The notes below the pieces were generated by a model. It was not told the DNA's origin. It saw only the letters and a program-made list of their open reading frames with translations, and did not search any database. A program made the position numbers and the translations under genes. This document shows positions 46,657 to 56,952 of a stretch of DNA of 64,000 bases, piece after piece. Within the stretch, counting starts at the first letter, position 1. Every line of letters starts with the position of its first letter. The stretch is from Gracilariopsis chorda (lineage: Eukaryota > Rhodophyta > Florideophyceae > Gracilariales > Gracilariaceae). Where the stretch lies: positions 1-64,000 of the forward strand of contig NBIV01000199.1 in the NCBI GenBank assembly GCA_003194525.1. Reading direction: 5' to 3'.

Positions 46657-47280
46657 CTAGTACTGTGGGTAGCGAGTAGTTCTCGAATTGCGATTACCCT
46701 TTCCGCGAATTATCTTGATCCCGTATTCCGCCACTTTCTTGCAAACTTTCGGGTTTCGTTTGCAGAACTTTGTCACCTTGCGAACAGTACGCTTGAAACC
46801 TTTCGCGATCTTCTTCCCAGCTCGGTTAACTCCTTTGGCAACTTTCTTTGCGCCTTTACTGATCTTCTTGCCAATTTTTTTCAGCCCACGCTTAATCTTC
46901 TTAAAGATACGGGTCGTGTGCACCTCCGTTTCAGCCTCATTCCCAGTCTCGGGCACATCGTCGTCCTCATCATCTTCGTCTTCGTACTCAGCCAGAACTT
47001 GCATACATTCGTCGGCGGATAGTTTGCCCACCCAATCTCCCCATGCACACATGCCGATCGGCACCTCATCCACATCGTGCTGTAGTTCTGCACTCTCCTG
47101 TGAACCATCCGAGTTGTAGTTACTTCCCAGATGCATCATATCGAGGCAGTACGCTACCGCCGGCGGTACATCACACTCTGCCTCAATAAGAGCTTTCTCA
47201 TCCGGCTGCGGTACGGCCGATACTGAAGCTGCACAAATACATAGGACGACAGATGCGAGATAGAGGATAAAACGTTTCAT
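46657..47280 (-). CDS. Secreted acidic-cationic precursor, putative antimicrobial-type peptide (paralogue 1)
   Basis: A 207-residue intact frame. I take the ATG at 47280 because a signal peptide starts there (MKRFILYLASVVLC..., cleavage after SVSA, residue 22). Residues 23-98 form an acidic domain with four Cys (36, 45, 78, 92). Residues 98-119 are almost all Asp/Glu. Residues 124-203 carry 33 Lys/Arg against one acidic residue by my count, with repeats of the type GKKI-KG and two Cys (173, 180) in CKRNPKVC. Net charges of the two halves nearly cancel. This layout (signal, acidic propiece, cationic amphipathic end) is that of antimicrobial-peptide precursors; activity is inference. A structural cell-wall or DNA-binding secreted protein is the alternative. 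No family recognised. TATA box at 47406-47412. Confidence 0.85.
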   Translation of the reverse strand: MKRFILYLASVVLCICAASVSAVPQPDEKALIEAECDVPPAVAYCLDMMHLGSNYNSDGSQESAELQHDVDEVPIGMCAWGDWVGKLSADECMQVLAEYEDEDDEDDDVPETGNEAETEVHTTRIFKKIKRGLKKIGKKISKGAKKVAKGVNRAGKKIAKGFKRTVRKVTKFCKRNPKVCKKVAEYGIKIIRGKGNRNSRTTRYPQY

Positions 47281-47405
47281 GCTGAAAGTGACCTGTGGTA
47301 GAAGACGAGCTGTGTATAGTAGAGAAGATAATCCGAGCAAGATTCACTGCTTGTGTTGTGGCCGAAGCTTGACTGCAATTTCCGACTTGGGAAGTGGTCA
47401 CTGCC

Positions 47406-47412
47406 TTTTATA
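47406..47412 (-). promoter_or_regulatory. TATA box of paralogue 1
   Basis: GGCTATAAAAGGCAG on the minus strand, about 130 bp upstream of the ATG, leaving room for a leader of about 100 nt. Confidence 0.7.
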
Positions 47413-49403
47413 GCCGTTTTTCGATGATCTGGAGCGAGGTCTGCGATCCTCCTTTGGCCACTTGCGATGAACGGTTGCATTCAACAGTGTCGCATCGGAT
47501 GGGCAATGGGTTGGATTTCACTCATCGTCGTTCTCAGATCGGGTGCCTTCAGAACTACAGGAGGTCGCAGGTCTTCAACCCAAGACTGTGAACATTGCTT
47601 CTGTTCTCGATGTACTGCAACGGAGCCAACATTGTTTCTTGTGCTACGCATTGCTACGCTGTAACGCCTCAAAAACATCTGGCAGAGAGAGACGTGGCGT
47701 AAGCAGGAAAGATTGATCAGATAGAGCTGCTTTGCTGATGTTGTTGTGCATGAAGAAGAGCACAGAGTTTGAACGTGATGCGTTACTTCGTATTGATGGA
47801 AAAGTGAGAGGTAGACGATGGATGGCTTTTGAATGACAACTGCGTTCGCAATGGTTGTTCTTGCGCTCTGCAGCAGAGGATAGCTGGAGGAGCTGACGGT
47901 GTCGACAAAAATCAGCGCTTCTTGTCATTGCTGGCAGAGCTTTGGCGAGGTCTGCATCAGTCCTAACTTCGGATTCCTAAGGTACCAGTGCTCACTATGC
48001 GTAACATTTGGCTTTGCTGTGCGCTCTTCCCTCGGGTTTACAGCAAAGCTAGTGCTGTTGGCAGAGCCCTCCTATTGTTGTGTTAATTTTATCGTGGAGG
48101 TATAGGAATGAAGAGCTCACCCTTAATCGAAGGACAGAATTGTACCATGCGATGGTGAAAATAATGATAGATTCAAATCAAGCACCAAAGATAGCTGTCC
48201 ATCGCGTGTCTCCTTGTACCCTTGGTACCAAAGGTATTCCTTGATCATATTACAGGGAGTACCTTTGGTGCCAAGCGTAGGTTTTGGCGAAAACTCTTCT
48301 ATAACCTTTATACCGAGGACTACGGGCTCTGCGCCCCCTTGGCACTATGAACGTCTCCTGCACTTTAGGCAGCCTAAAGGTATTATAATAAGCCATTTAG
48401 TTCTATTCAAAACCGTTCTTCATTGAAGAGGATTTCTTTTGTTGTCGTATTTGGCAGGCTGTCTTGCGCTGTCATGCCGTTCCAAATTCACTTTCCATTC
48501 ATTGCTCATAACAGCCATGCTGGCGATATGCATTTCAGTCAACATGATTGAAATGCATACCGAGCCATGATTACTCAGCGCTTCGCATCTTAAAAGATTT
48601 AAGATGACGCAATTCTGGGGCTAGCAATGCTAGCAACCCTACTATGCACCAAAGTCGTTCTTTGTGCAGCAGGCCTCTCACGCATATTTTCAAATGAGTT
48701 CATTCTTGCATCCCAGCTGTTACAACAAACGGGAGAAGGTTTCACACACTCTCCCTTTAAAGCCTGCACAGGTACATACATAATGCAATTCTCGATGTAA
48801 CTTTGGTTTGGAAGCAACAAGAAAACTCCCAGTGAAACGTATCATGCAAGAAGTTCTTGCTAACGTCTTCTCTTTCCAAAAGTGGAAAATAACAGAAATC
48901 GCGATGACGTAACAACAGCTACAAAATTACGGCCGTGCAAAACAAGAGATAGCATGTATTAGCATATGGCAGACATCTGCTGGACCCAAGAACATTCAGT
49001 TTCTTTAACTGCGATTGTGCTTATCGTCATTTCCAAAACATTGCACAATGTCAAAGGCATGTAGTTTTCAACGAATGCAGTCAATCGTAGCGTTGGAAAC
49101 GCCAGAGAGACATGCAAGAGAGGAACAACGAGATACGTGTTAGTAACATCCATCTGAGCATGGAAAGAGGGCCTCTATAGCGCTTGCAATGGCACTATCC
49201 GCGCTTTCTTAATATCTAACTGAACGGAATCGGCAAACTACACGTTTTGCAACCAATTTGGTTGAAGAGAGGTAGCGAGGTAAACGGTCCACAGTGCTGT
49301 GGCATGATGTGCCTATGGGAACCATCAGCGATGTAAATGGCGCTGATGTTGAACCCTTTTGCAGAAAGAAGCTTTTGTCGAGAGGTTGTTGTATAATGTT
49401 GGA
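47413..49403. other. Divergent intergenic region with three hairpins
   Basis: About 2 kb between the two TATA boxes with no gene I can support. It holds a 16-bp inverted repeat with one mismatch (48221-48236 and 48260-48275, arms around TACCAAAGG), a perfect 11-bp stem (48527-48537 and 48549-48559) and a perfect 9-bp stem with a 3-nt loop (48586-48606). These may be regulatory or remnants of fold-back elements. Confidence 0.6.
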
Positions 49404-49410
49404 TATAAAA
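49404..49410 (+). promoter_or_regulatory. TATA box of paralogue 2
   Basis: GGATATAAAAGGACATG, 118 bp upstream of the ATG. Context (TATAAAAGG) and distance match those of paralogue 1. Confidence 0.7.
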
Positions 49411-49521
49411 GGACATGCCTTCAAGGTTATATGATCTATCTGTATCACATTGACAACCCACAAGAAAGCATTCTTCCACCCACGTCACCAATAACTATTC
49501 AGCTGCTGGTTTGTACTGAAG

Positions 49522-50232
49522 ATGAAGCCCTTCACCTTTTATCTGATATCTCTCGCGCTCTGCATCTTCTCAGCATCAGTGTCGGCCGTGCCGCAACCAG
49601 ATGAGAAAGCCCTTATAGACGCGGAGTGCGATGTGCCACCTGTGGTGGCGTATTGTCTCGATATGATACACCTGGGAAGTAACTACAACTCGGACGGCTC
49701 ACATGATAGCGAAGAACTAAAGCTCGATGTGGATGAAGTACCAATCGGTATGTGCGCATGGGGAGATTGGGTTGGCAAATTATCGGCGGACGAATGTATG
49801 CAAGTGCTGGCTGAGTACGAAGACGAAGCTGATGATGAGGAGGATGTGCCCGAGACTGAAAGTGACGCTCAAACAGAGGTGCACACGACGCGTTTCATCA
49901 AGAACATTAGAGATAAGGTAAAAAGAGCTGGTGAGGCAATCCGCAAGGGTGCAAAGGGAGCTGTTAAGGGTGTTAAACGAACCGGAAACAAGATCGTCAA
50001 TGGTGTCAAACATACGGTTCGCAGGGTTTCCGAGGTCTGCAAACGCAACCCTTCGATGTGCAGAAAGGTTGCGCAGTATGGGATCCACATTATTCGCGGA
50101 AAGCATCCTTACCCTCCCTATCCTCCATATCCCCGGTATCCCCCGCATCGTCCATATCCTCCTTTCATTCCGCGTCCTATTGGTTGGCCGCACATACGGC
50201 GCAACTCCGTTTACGGATATCGTCACAATTAG
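49522..50232 (+). CDS. Secreted acidic-cationic precursor with Pro/Tyr-rich tail (paralogue 2)
   Basis: A 236-residue intact frame aligned without a gap to paralogue 1 from residue 1 to 194. Signal peptide 1-22, Cys 36/45/78/92 and the acidic run at 98-119 are conserved; EVHTTR at 119-124 precedes the cationic part in both and is a plausible processing site. The cationic segment 125-194 is less basic than in paralogue 1 and keeps the Cys pair of CKRNPSMC. From 195 it has a unique 42-residue tail built of PY and PP words (YPPYPPYPRYPPHRPYPPF) ending in a basic Tyr-rich stretch. A Pro/Arg tail is reminiscent of proline-rich antimicrobial peptides, or of cell-wall cross-linking proteins. Poly(A) signal at 50326. 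Confidence 0.87.
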   Translation: MKPFTFYLISLALCIFSASVSAVPQPDEKALIDAECDVPPVVAYCLDMIHLGSNYNSDGSHDSEELKLDVDEVPIGMCAWGDWVGKLSADECMQVLAEYEDEADDEEDVPETESDAQTEVHTTRFIKNIRDKVKRAGEAIRKGAKGAVKGVKRTGNKIVNGVKHTVRRVSEVCKRNPSMCRKVAQYGIHIIRGKHPYPPYPPYPRYPPHRPYPPFIPRPIGWPHIRRNSVYGYRHN

Positions 50233-50237
50233 TAAGC

Positions 50238-50250
50238 CACAACGTGGCTT
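50238..50250 (+). other. Small hairpin in the 3' UTR of paralogue 2
   Basis: GCCAC-AAC-GTGGC followed by TTTTATTG, just after the stop codon. Confidence 0.4.
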
Positions 50251-50325
50251 TTATTGTTATGTAGGTTCACATAATATGTTATTACGAGCTATGTTTTCAG
50301 TTGTTGCTTCACACTTCTGCTAACT

Positions 50326-50331
50326 AATAAA
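50326..50331 (+). promoter_or_regulatory. Poly(A) signal of paralogue 2
   Basis: AATAAA about 95 nt after the stop codon. Confidence 0.6.
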
Positions 50332-50800
50332 TCTCTCACGGTTTTTAACATAATAAGGGTTAACTCAGGATAAACTGTTGATGGATCAAGAAACCTGCTG
50401 TCAGCCATATATGTCATTCATTAACACGCATATTGCCTTGGAAGAGACGGAGTACATAGGCGTAGCGCCATATGTCAGTGCTGTCTTGGAATTGAGCAAC
50501 AGTGTTATTATTGATAGCAAACACCGAATCAATTCGATCTTGAGAACAACTACTTGGTTCTTTGTTCGTAGTCACACAGAACGAGCTAGGGAGTCAAGAC
50601 CATCAGTAAACCGTTTTGTGCGACTCCACTGTTTGCACTCGTGCGCCATTCTTCGTTTACTTGGCAGTAATCTACCGTTCCGACTGAGATTACAAAACAC
50701 TAAAAATGACTTGTCGAAGATGATGTTTTCCTCTCCTCTCCTCTCCCCCCACTTATCCTCTCTACTCTCCTCTCCCGCGCACTATACTAAAAGACAATGT

Positions 50801-50977
50801 TTGTGTGTCTGTGTGTCTGTGTGTCTGTGTGTCTGTGTGTCTGTGTGTCTGTGTGTCTGTGTGTCTGTGTGTCTGTGTGTCTGTGTGTCTGTGTGTCTGT
50901 GTGTCTGTGTGTCTGTGTGTCTGTGTGTCTGTGTGTCTGTGTGTCTGTGTGTCTGTGTGTCTGTGTGTCTGTGTGTC
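50801..50977. repeat. Octamer satellite (TGTGTCTG)n, about 22 copies
   Basis: An uninterrupted 8-bp unit repeated over about 176 bp. It is open in all three frames on both strands, which creates artificial frames reading Cys/Val/Leu/Ser or His/Thr/Asp/Gln repeats. Confidence 0.97.
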
Positions 50978-51229
50978 AGCAAACGGCCACTCATTGGCTG
51001 GAAAATCGGCAAGGATGCTGCCAAGTGGATACGTGTAACTGTATGCGCTCCAAGATGCATCTTGCGCCGCATAATGCAACACGTTTCCACCTGGTGCCCT
51101 TTGCACGCCACAGTAGCCTACCCGTTTGACTAAAGTAGCCCAACAGTTCCACTACAATAACCGAGCCGTTGCAATGCAGTGCACATTACCGTGTTAACTA
51201 CCATTTTTTAGCGGTCATGTGCACCAATG

Positions 51230-51260
51230 GCATTGCACGCTATACAAAAGCGTGCAATGC
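51230..51260. repeat. Fold-back hairpin (12-bp perfect arms)
   Basis: GCATTGCACGCT at 51230-51241 pairs perfectly with 51249-51260 across a 7-nt loop. Its core TTGCACGC/GCGTGCAA is shared with the fold-back at 16568-16637. Confidence 0.75.
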
Positions 51261-51261
51261 A

Positions 51262-52230
51262 CTCCCCAACTGAGCTGAGCGCTTGCGTTCTCCTTTGCTG
51301 TGGTTAACCTACGGAGGTGGGTTCTAGCGTCCTAGGGGACTGAGGACGTCTGAAAAAGGTATGCTGGTGGTACTAGAAACATCTGTTAGGTGTAACTTTC
51401 TTTCTCAATAGCGCGCTCGCCATTCAGGTGACTATTTCTGGATGGAAAACCAAAGACCAGCTAAACAATCTGCGGTAAAGTCTGATAAAAATCGGAATTG
51501 TTATCAATCAGCGACAGGTTTCGCAGAGGTTACACAGGCTGTTGTTGATCTTACAAATTTTCATGTAAATGATGGCTATGCGCGGCGTTCTTATAGACAA
51601 AAGGATAAATTTGCTGCGGAACCTTGCTTAAACTCCGAAAAAAGGTCTATAGAGGCATAAAGTGAGCTGTAGAGCCCATCTGATATACAACAGCATTTTG
51701 ACGCTCAGCGAAAGAGTAAAAAGGTTGCATGAAGATTGTATGATTCAGATAATGTTGATGAGAGTGGCTATATCAACCTTTCTTTCATGCCTGCATAGTG
51801 CTTTTATGCAATGCAATGCACTTGAAAGAGGAAAGGGTTTTGAGCAGCTTTCCTTCGCAACCTTCTTTCTTGCAGTGCTGCGCAAAACCGTATATCAGCT
51901 TTTCGGTGTGTGACCAGCCTCTACCAAATTTTCGTTAACGTTTGAATGTGGCTGGGCCCTTAGAGAACCACGTTTGTGCTGGGAGTTGTGCCTTAAACAC
52001 TGGTTTGTCTATGGATTCTGTCAAGGCAAACTGGGCAAACGGTGGTTGAGGAGAATTTCCCTTTAATCCTACTGGGAGCATGCAGTAACAGATCTATCAC
52101 TATATGGGTCTACTCATTTCAGTTCGTGGTGTACAGCTCGCATTCTTGTATTTGTACATCCAAGAAACCAATTATGAAACGCAGTCTGCGCGGAGTGCGG
52201 GGATAATTCCCCGTTTCCAACGGCAACTGC
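51262..52230. other. No recognisable gene
   Basis: Short frames at 51442-51660 and 51662-51913 have no motif. This is probably the upstream part of the Helitron. Confidence 0.35.
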
Positions 52231-52239
52231 TGTCTGAGT

Positions 52240-55200
52240 TAGCAGCCATATTAAAAAAGTTGAACTCATAGGTGCAAACATTACACAGCTTGCGTGAGTG
52301 GGCTTTGACCGATACACCAGCGATTTCGTATCAGATGGTGATTCACGCTAATAGATGGCCCCGTGGCAAGCATGTTCGTCGCTACAACGGGTCTGAGGCG
52401 TCACAAACTGCGGCCATCATTCCAAAGAATGAGGACGGCAAGACTGTGACGCACGATATTACTTTGCATAGGCGTGGAGAAGTGATGGTGAATGGTGGGG
52501 AGGTGCAATAAAATATCCTTGTCACTCACAGATCGTAAGATTCCATGAGCTACGTTCTTCTGTTTTCAGTTGGCCAGGACGGATGGCATCCAGAGATGAG
52601 GTATTGCCCAAAAAATGCCTCGCGAGAGAATACGGTGACTTCGCTGATGTACTATTCGTGGGAGCTTTTCGAGAGACTTATAGAGCATAGTACTATTCTA
52701 CGGGATAAACTGCTTTTCCAGTAATACATTGTCGACCAAGTCTGTCCGGTTGAGTCGGAGGGTTTGTTTTACTTACGACACATAGGGGAGACACTTTGAG
52801 CTGCAGAATATACATCCCTCCGGAAGAGCCTAGTCGACTCCCTTCTGGGCGTGGATGAGGCTAATGCTGTTCGCGCTGGACGACTGTTTGTGTTGCTCTC
52901 CACATTTTTTGGAGGTGAACGATACTTGAGACAGCAAATACACGAAATCATCGCAATATACAACACAAATAGGAACCCCGATATCTTTCTCACAATGACT
53001 TGCAGTCCGAACTGGCTCGAGATCACCAGGGCGCAGTTTGATGGTCAGCAAACTCCCGATCGACCTGATCTTTGTGCTAGAGTGTTTTGTCTCAAGGTGA
53101 AAGCCTTGATGTCGTTCGTCATTGATAAAAGGTTTCCTGGAGCATTTGTTGCTCACGTGCGGGTGGCTGGGTTTCAAAAATTAGGCCTACCGCACGGACA
53201 AATAATAATTCTCTTAAATAAAGATGCAAAGCAGCAGCTCCGAGACCCAGCACACAATGAAGAGCTCATCTTGGCTGAGATTCCTCCTTCCTCTGACGCC
53301 ATCTTACAAAAGTTGGTGCTCAAGCACATGATTCCCACTCCGTGCGGTGCAGGCAACCGTTCAGCGCTGTGCATGCGTGAGCTGACCTGCTTGAAGCACT
53401 TTCCCGAGCCGTTTCACTCCGAAACCGCACGGCTTGAGATTGAGTACTACATCAGCTACAGACGACGCACTCCTTGCGAGGGCAGGGTATCTGTAGAGTG
53501 AAGCTGCAGGGTCGAGCTTTCACAGCGCATAGAGACGTTGGACAATTCTTGGATGCTTCCACACTTTCCAGAGCTTCTCCGCCGATTTGCATGCCACATC
53601 AACGTTGACCTATGCGCATCGCGACTTGGCGGTATCAAGTAGTTCTTCACGTATGTGTGCAAGGGTTCCGACAGAGTCACTATGCAAATTGTAGATGAGA
53701 ACAGACGCCATGAAGAGATCCAGAACTTCCAGGACGCAGGGTATATGGCAATTTCCGAGGCAGTGTGGCGGATGCTTGCTTTTGACATTGTTGAGCGCAA
53801 CTCACCCATCGTACGGCTCAAAGTACACTTGGAACATCACCATACGGTGTTCTTCCGGGATAGCAAAGAGCACTCTGCTGTTAACAGAGATCTGGCTGGA
53901 ACCAGACTGGCTGGGTGATTTGTGGCCAACCGAAAATACCCGGGCGCACAACGTATCCCTTATTAACGGTTCCCGAGGTAATTTACTTGAAATAAATCAA
54001 ACAGATGCTGGAACCCGCGTGAGTGTCTCTCACGTCCATCAGTATCTGGCTACCTCCTCTTCAGCGGCCGCTGCAATCTATCTATATCACTTCACTGGGA
54101 GTGTTGTGCATGTACTTGGGCGAATTCATACTGCCAGTATACGACATTGTGAGCGGTACTACTTCCACTTACTCTTGACCAAAACCGCACAGTGGATGCT
54201 ACTTCCTTTTAGCATCTCTGCACCGTCGATTGTCAGCAGTGCAGTAGCTTCAAGGAGGCCTGCCTACAGAAGTTTTTTCTTCCAACGACAGTGATTGGGG
54301 ATGCGCACTTCGCTAGTTCTTTAAATCCTCATTTGTTCCGCTCTCTCATTTGTTTCCCACCATCTTGCTCTACTGCGAGCTGTCGGACCCATGTACTCTG
54401 TGGAAGCAGCATCGATCGATATTCCTGCAGGATATATGGGCTCGACATCGCGGCATGATGCAGGCACTGCCCGACGACGACAAAGCCAACTCCTACGCTT
54501 TATTAGAATTGCAAAAGGTACTGCACGAAATGGGTGGCACATTGGCGACTGTGTCCATATACAGTCTTCCGACACCTATAAAACACCTCCCGGAACTGCG
54601 AGCTCCCCCTCGGTCTTCACAGAAAATCCATTCAGAGCTGCAAGATTCTATGCAAGCTGCCCTCCCTCTTTGCAATGAGCATGAGGGTCTGGCGTTCAAT
54701 ACCATCGTGGGGGCCATCCTTCCTGGCCTGTCCACAGAGAGCTTGCAGGATCTTGGTGGTAGTTCTACGCAGCTCGCCACTCGCTTCTTCTTACTGGATG
54801 CTCCGGATGGAACCGGGAAGACTTTCACTCCTACCTAATCAAGGCCACGCTACGGCTTCATAGCAAGTCCGTCTTTACGGTAGTCATGTCAACTATAGCA
54901 GCCGTACTGCTTAAGTGCCGTCAAAGTGCCCACTCCGTTTTCAAGATTCACATCCCAGCGACCACTGAGAGCACGTGCAACATCACAATCAAATGGAACT
55001 TGGCCAATCGGATGAACAGCGTCGACCTTATTATATGAGACGAGATCATAATGTGTCATCGCTTCTGCATCGAACCCGTGGATCACACTTTCCGTGATAT
55101 AATGCGCTTAGAGCTTCCGTTTTGAGCCAAATTCCTATCGTTCTCTCGCGACTTTCGAAAGATTCTTCTCGTTTTTTTTGGTTGCTTTCGATCCTTGAGT

Positions 55201-56117
55201 GTCAAAGCATGCATCAAAAGCTCACATCTTCTCCCACTTTTGCACCATGAGACTCGCTAAGAGCATGCGACTCTCCGTGCTCCGCCGAGACCCTACAGCG
55301 ACACAGCAGCCATTGCAGTTCCCAGACACTCTCTTGCAAACTGGACAGGGACGCTTGCCATGGACTGTCCCCCATGCATCTCTTTACCCTGCCACAGTCC
55401 CTACAATGTGTCGAGTCGTTTCACACCATGGTTTATAAGGTCTTTGATGGTATAGCTCCAAGGGACGTAGATGCGGAAAGGCTAATGTCAAACGTGATTA
55501 TAACCACACCAAACTATCGAATGCCAAAGCTCAACAACTATGTAGGACACATGATACCTGGAGCGTATTGCACGAACCTCAGTGTAGACAAGGTGGGTGA
55601 CAAGGGCGTTGCCGTACTGCAGTAGCCTTTCTAGATGCTCAACACTCTTACTGCTGGGTCAGCGCTGCCAGACCACTGCCTCAAACTCAAAAATGGCTTT
55701 GTGATTATGCTCCTTCGCAACTCAGATCCTTCAAACAGCCCCGTCAATGCTGCCATCTACACCGTAAAGGACATGCAAAGCAACGTACTGTTCCTTTGAA
55801 TCGCTTTTGGAGTAAACTGTGGCAGTGCACTAGGCCTGCCACGCATACTATGTGGACCTGAAAGCGACAAAGTTCCAGCTCCCAAATTCATTCGCACCCA
55901 GTTCCCAGTACGTGTCTGTTTTGCTATCACTACCAATAAGGCACAGGGTGAGTCGTATAGTTGTCGCATCGGACTAGATTTGCATGATGGCTTACTCACG
56001 CCTGGCCAGCTGTACGTCGCTTTTTCTCGGGCGACCAACCCGTTCAACATCGAGGCGTGTCTCCCTGCCGGTAGCACTTCCACTAATAGTGTAGTGTACC
56101 CCGAAGTTATTTCGTAG
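52240..56117 (+). pseudogene. Helitron Rep/helicase (RepHel), degenerate
   Basis: Read across frames: an N-terminal block (GKHVRRYN...AAIIPKNE) at about 52350-52440, VLLFSVGQDGWHPEMRY near 52560-52600, and the Helitron-like Rep domain in the open frame 52851-53501 (GGERYLRQQIHEI, PDIFLTMTCSPNW, RVFCLKVKAL, FQKLGLPHGQI). Next come INVDLCASRLGG and FTYVCKGSDR near 53610-53670 and a Pif1-type helicase with a Walker A relic (LLDAPDGTGKTF) near 54800-54830. The last piece is ITTNKAQGES...LTPGQLYVAFSRAT at about 55920-56030. The HUH-type His-x-His of Rep reads HGQ, and stops and frameshifts are frequent, so it is inactive. I could not place the TC and CTRR termini. Confidence 0.85.
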
Positions 56118-56952
56118 AGGAACTTGATAGGTTTAAGTAAACGTCTTCCTTTATTATTTTTATCGTCTGTTTTTCTCCTTTTTTTGCTACTATCCCAAAA
56201 TAATTGCATTCTACAAACCCATTACCCAAACACTCCTTCCACACAAAGGCTTGTTTTGTAGTGCAATACCCCGAGATGGGAGCAGACACACAAGGGTGTT
56301 CGACGTCCTCCTCTGTGAGGGTAGCGCAGCGACAAAAACACCTGTGGTGAGCACACGAAGCCGTGTGTAAGACCGGGACTCACCGTCACGACTAGCGTAC
56401 CGGTGTAGAAACCAAGACAGACCACGAAGTGGGAAAGCGGAAAATGCAGCGACACACGAGTGGTGGGCGACGCGTAAGAGCGGTGCGGTGTCCACACGAG
56501 TGGGGCGGTGGTAGCGGAGCAATGGTAGTCACCGGTAGTCGCAGAAACAACGACACCTGTCTACGGGACAAAAGAACAATGACCGCTGTAAAAGCGCGCA
56601 CAGAAACAAACACAGTAGTGGTAAGAATGTGCTGAAGCTCCACGAAGTGGGTAACTAGGCCTTCACAGGATGGCGTCTCTCCAGATGGAGGTGGACACTG
56701 ACCAGGGAACCTGAGTTAGAGCCAGACACTCGCTTGTTGCGTCTACTTTGACCCGGGCAGCCGGAGCTCACATACATAAGTAGTGGTGGCCCGCGCCCTG
56801 AAAGTACAGTAGTAATTAACTAATAATATCCCTAAGGGGGTGCGAAACTCTACACACGTGTGGCACAAGCCAGCAATGCTGTGCACTACACTTGTCAACC
56901 AAATTGGGGCCCTTCAAACGGAAACAACATACCGGTGTAACACTCATACTCC
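56118..56952. other. Upstream region of gene A, no gene called
   Basis: Short overlapping frames without motifs. A motif shared with the promoter region of gene B lies at 56775-56813. Confidence 0.4.
56775..56813 (+). promoter_or_regulatory. Shared upstream motif pair, gene A
   Basis: CATAAGTAGTGG at 56775-56786 and TACAGTAGT at 56805-56813, about 140 bp before the ATG. The same two words precede gene B at 59666-59730. They are probably core-promoter or transcript-start elements kept since the duplication. Confidence 0.5.

Noticed and set aside
47220..47340. Upstream non-ATG start of paralogue 1, adding 20 residues
   Set aside because: The extension has no signal-peptide character and no counterpart in paralogue 2, whose ATG aligns with 47280.
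50378..51133. Long frames of about 110-250 codons on both strands
   Set aside because: They exist only because the 8-bp satellite is stop-free in every frame; the flanking codons show no motif.
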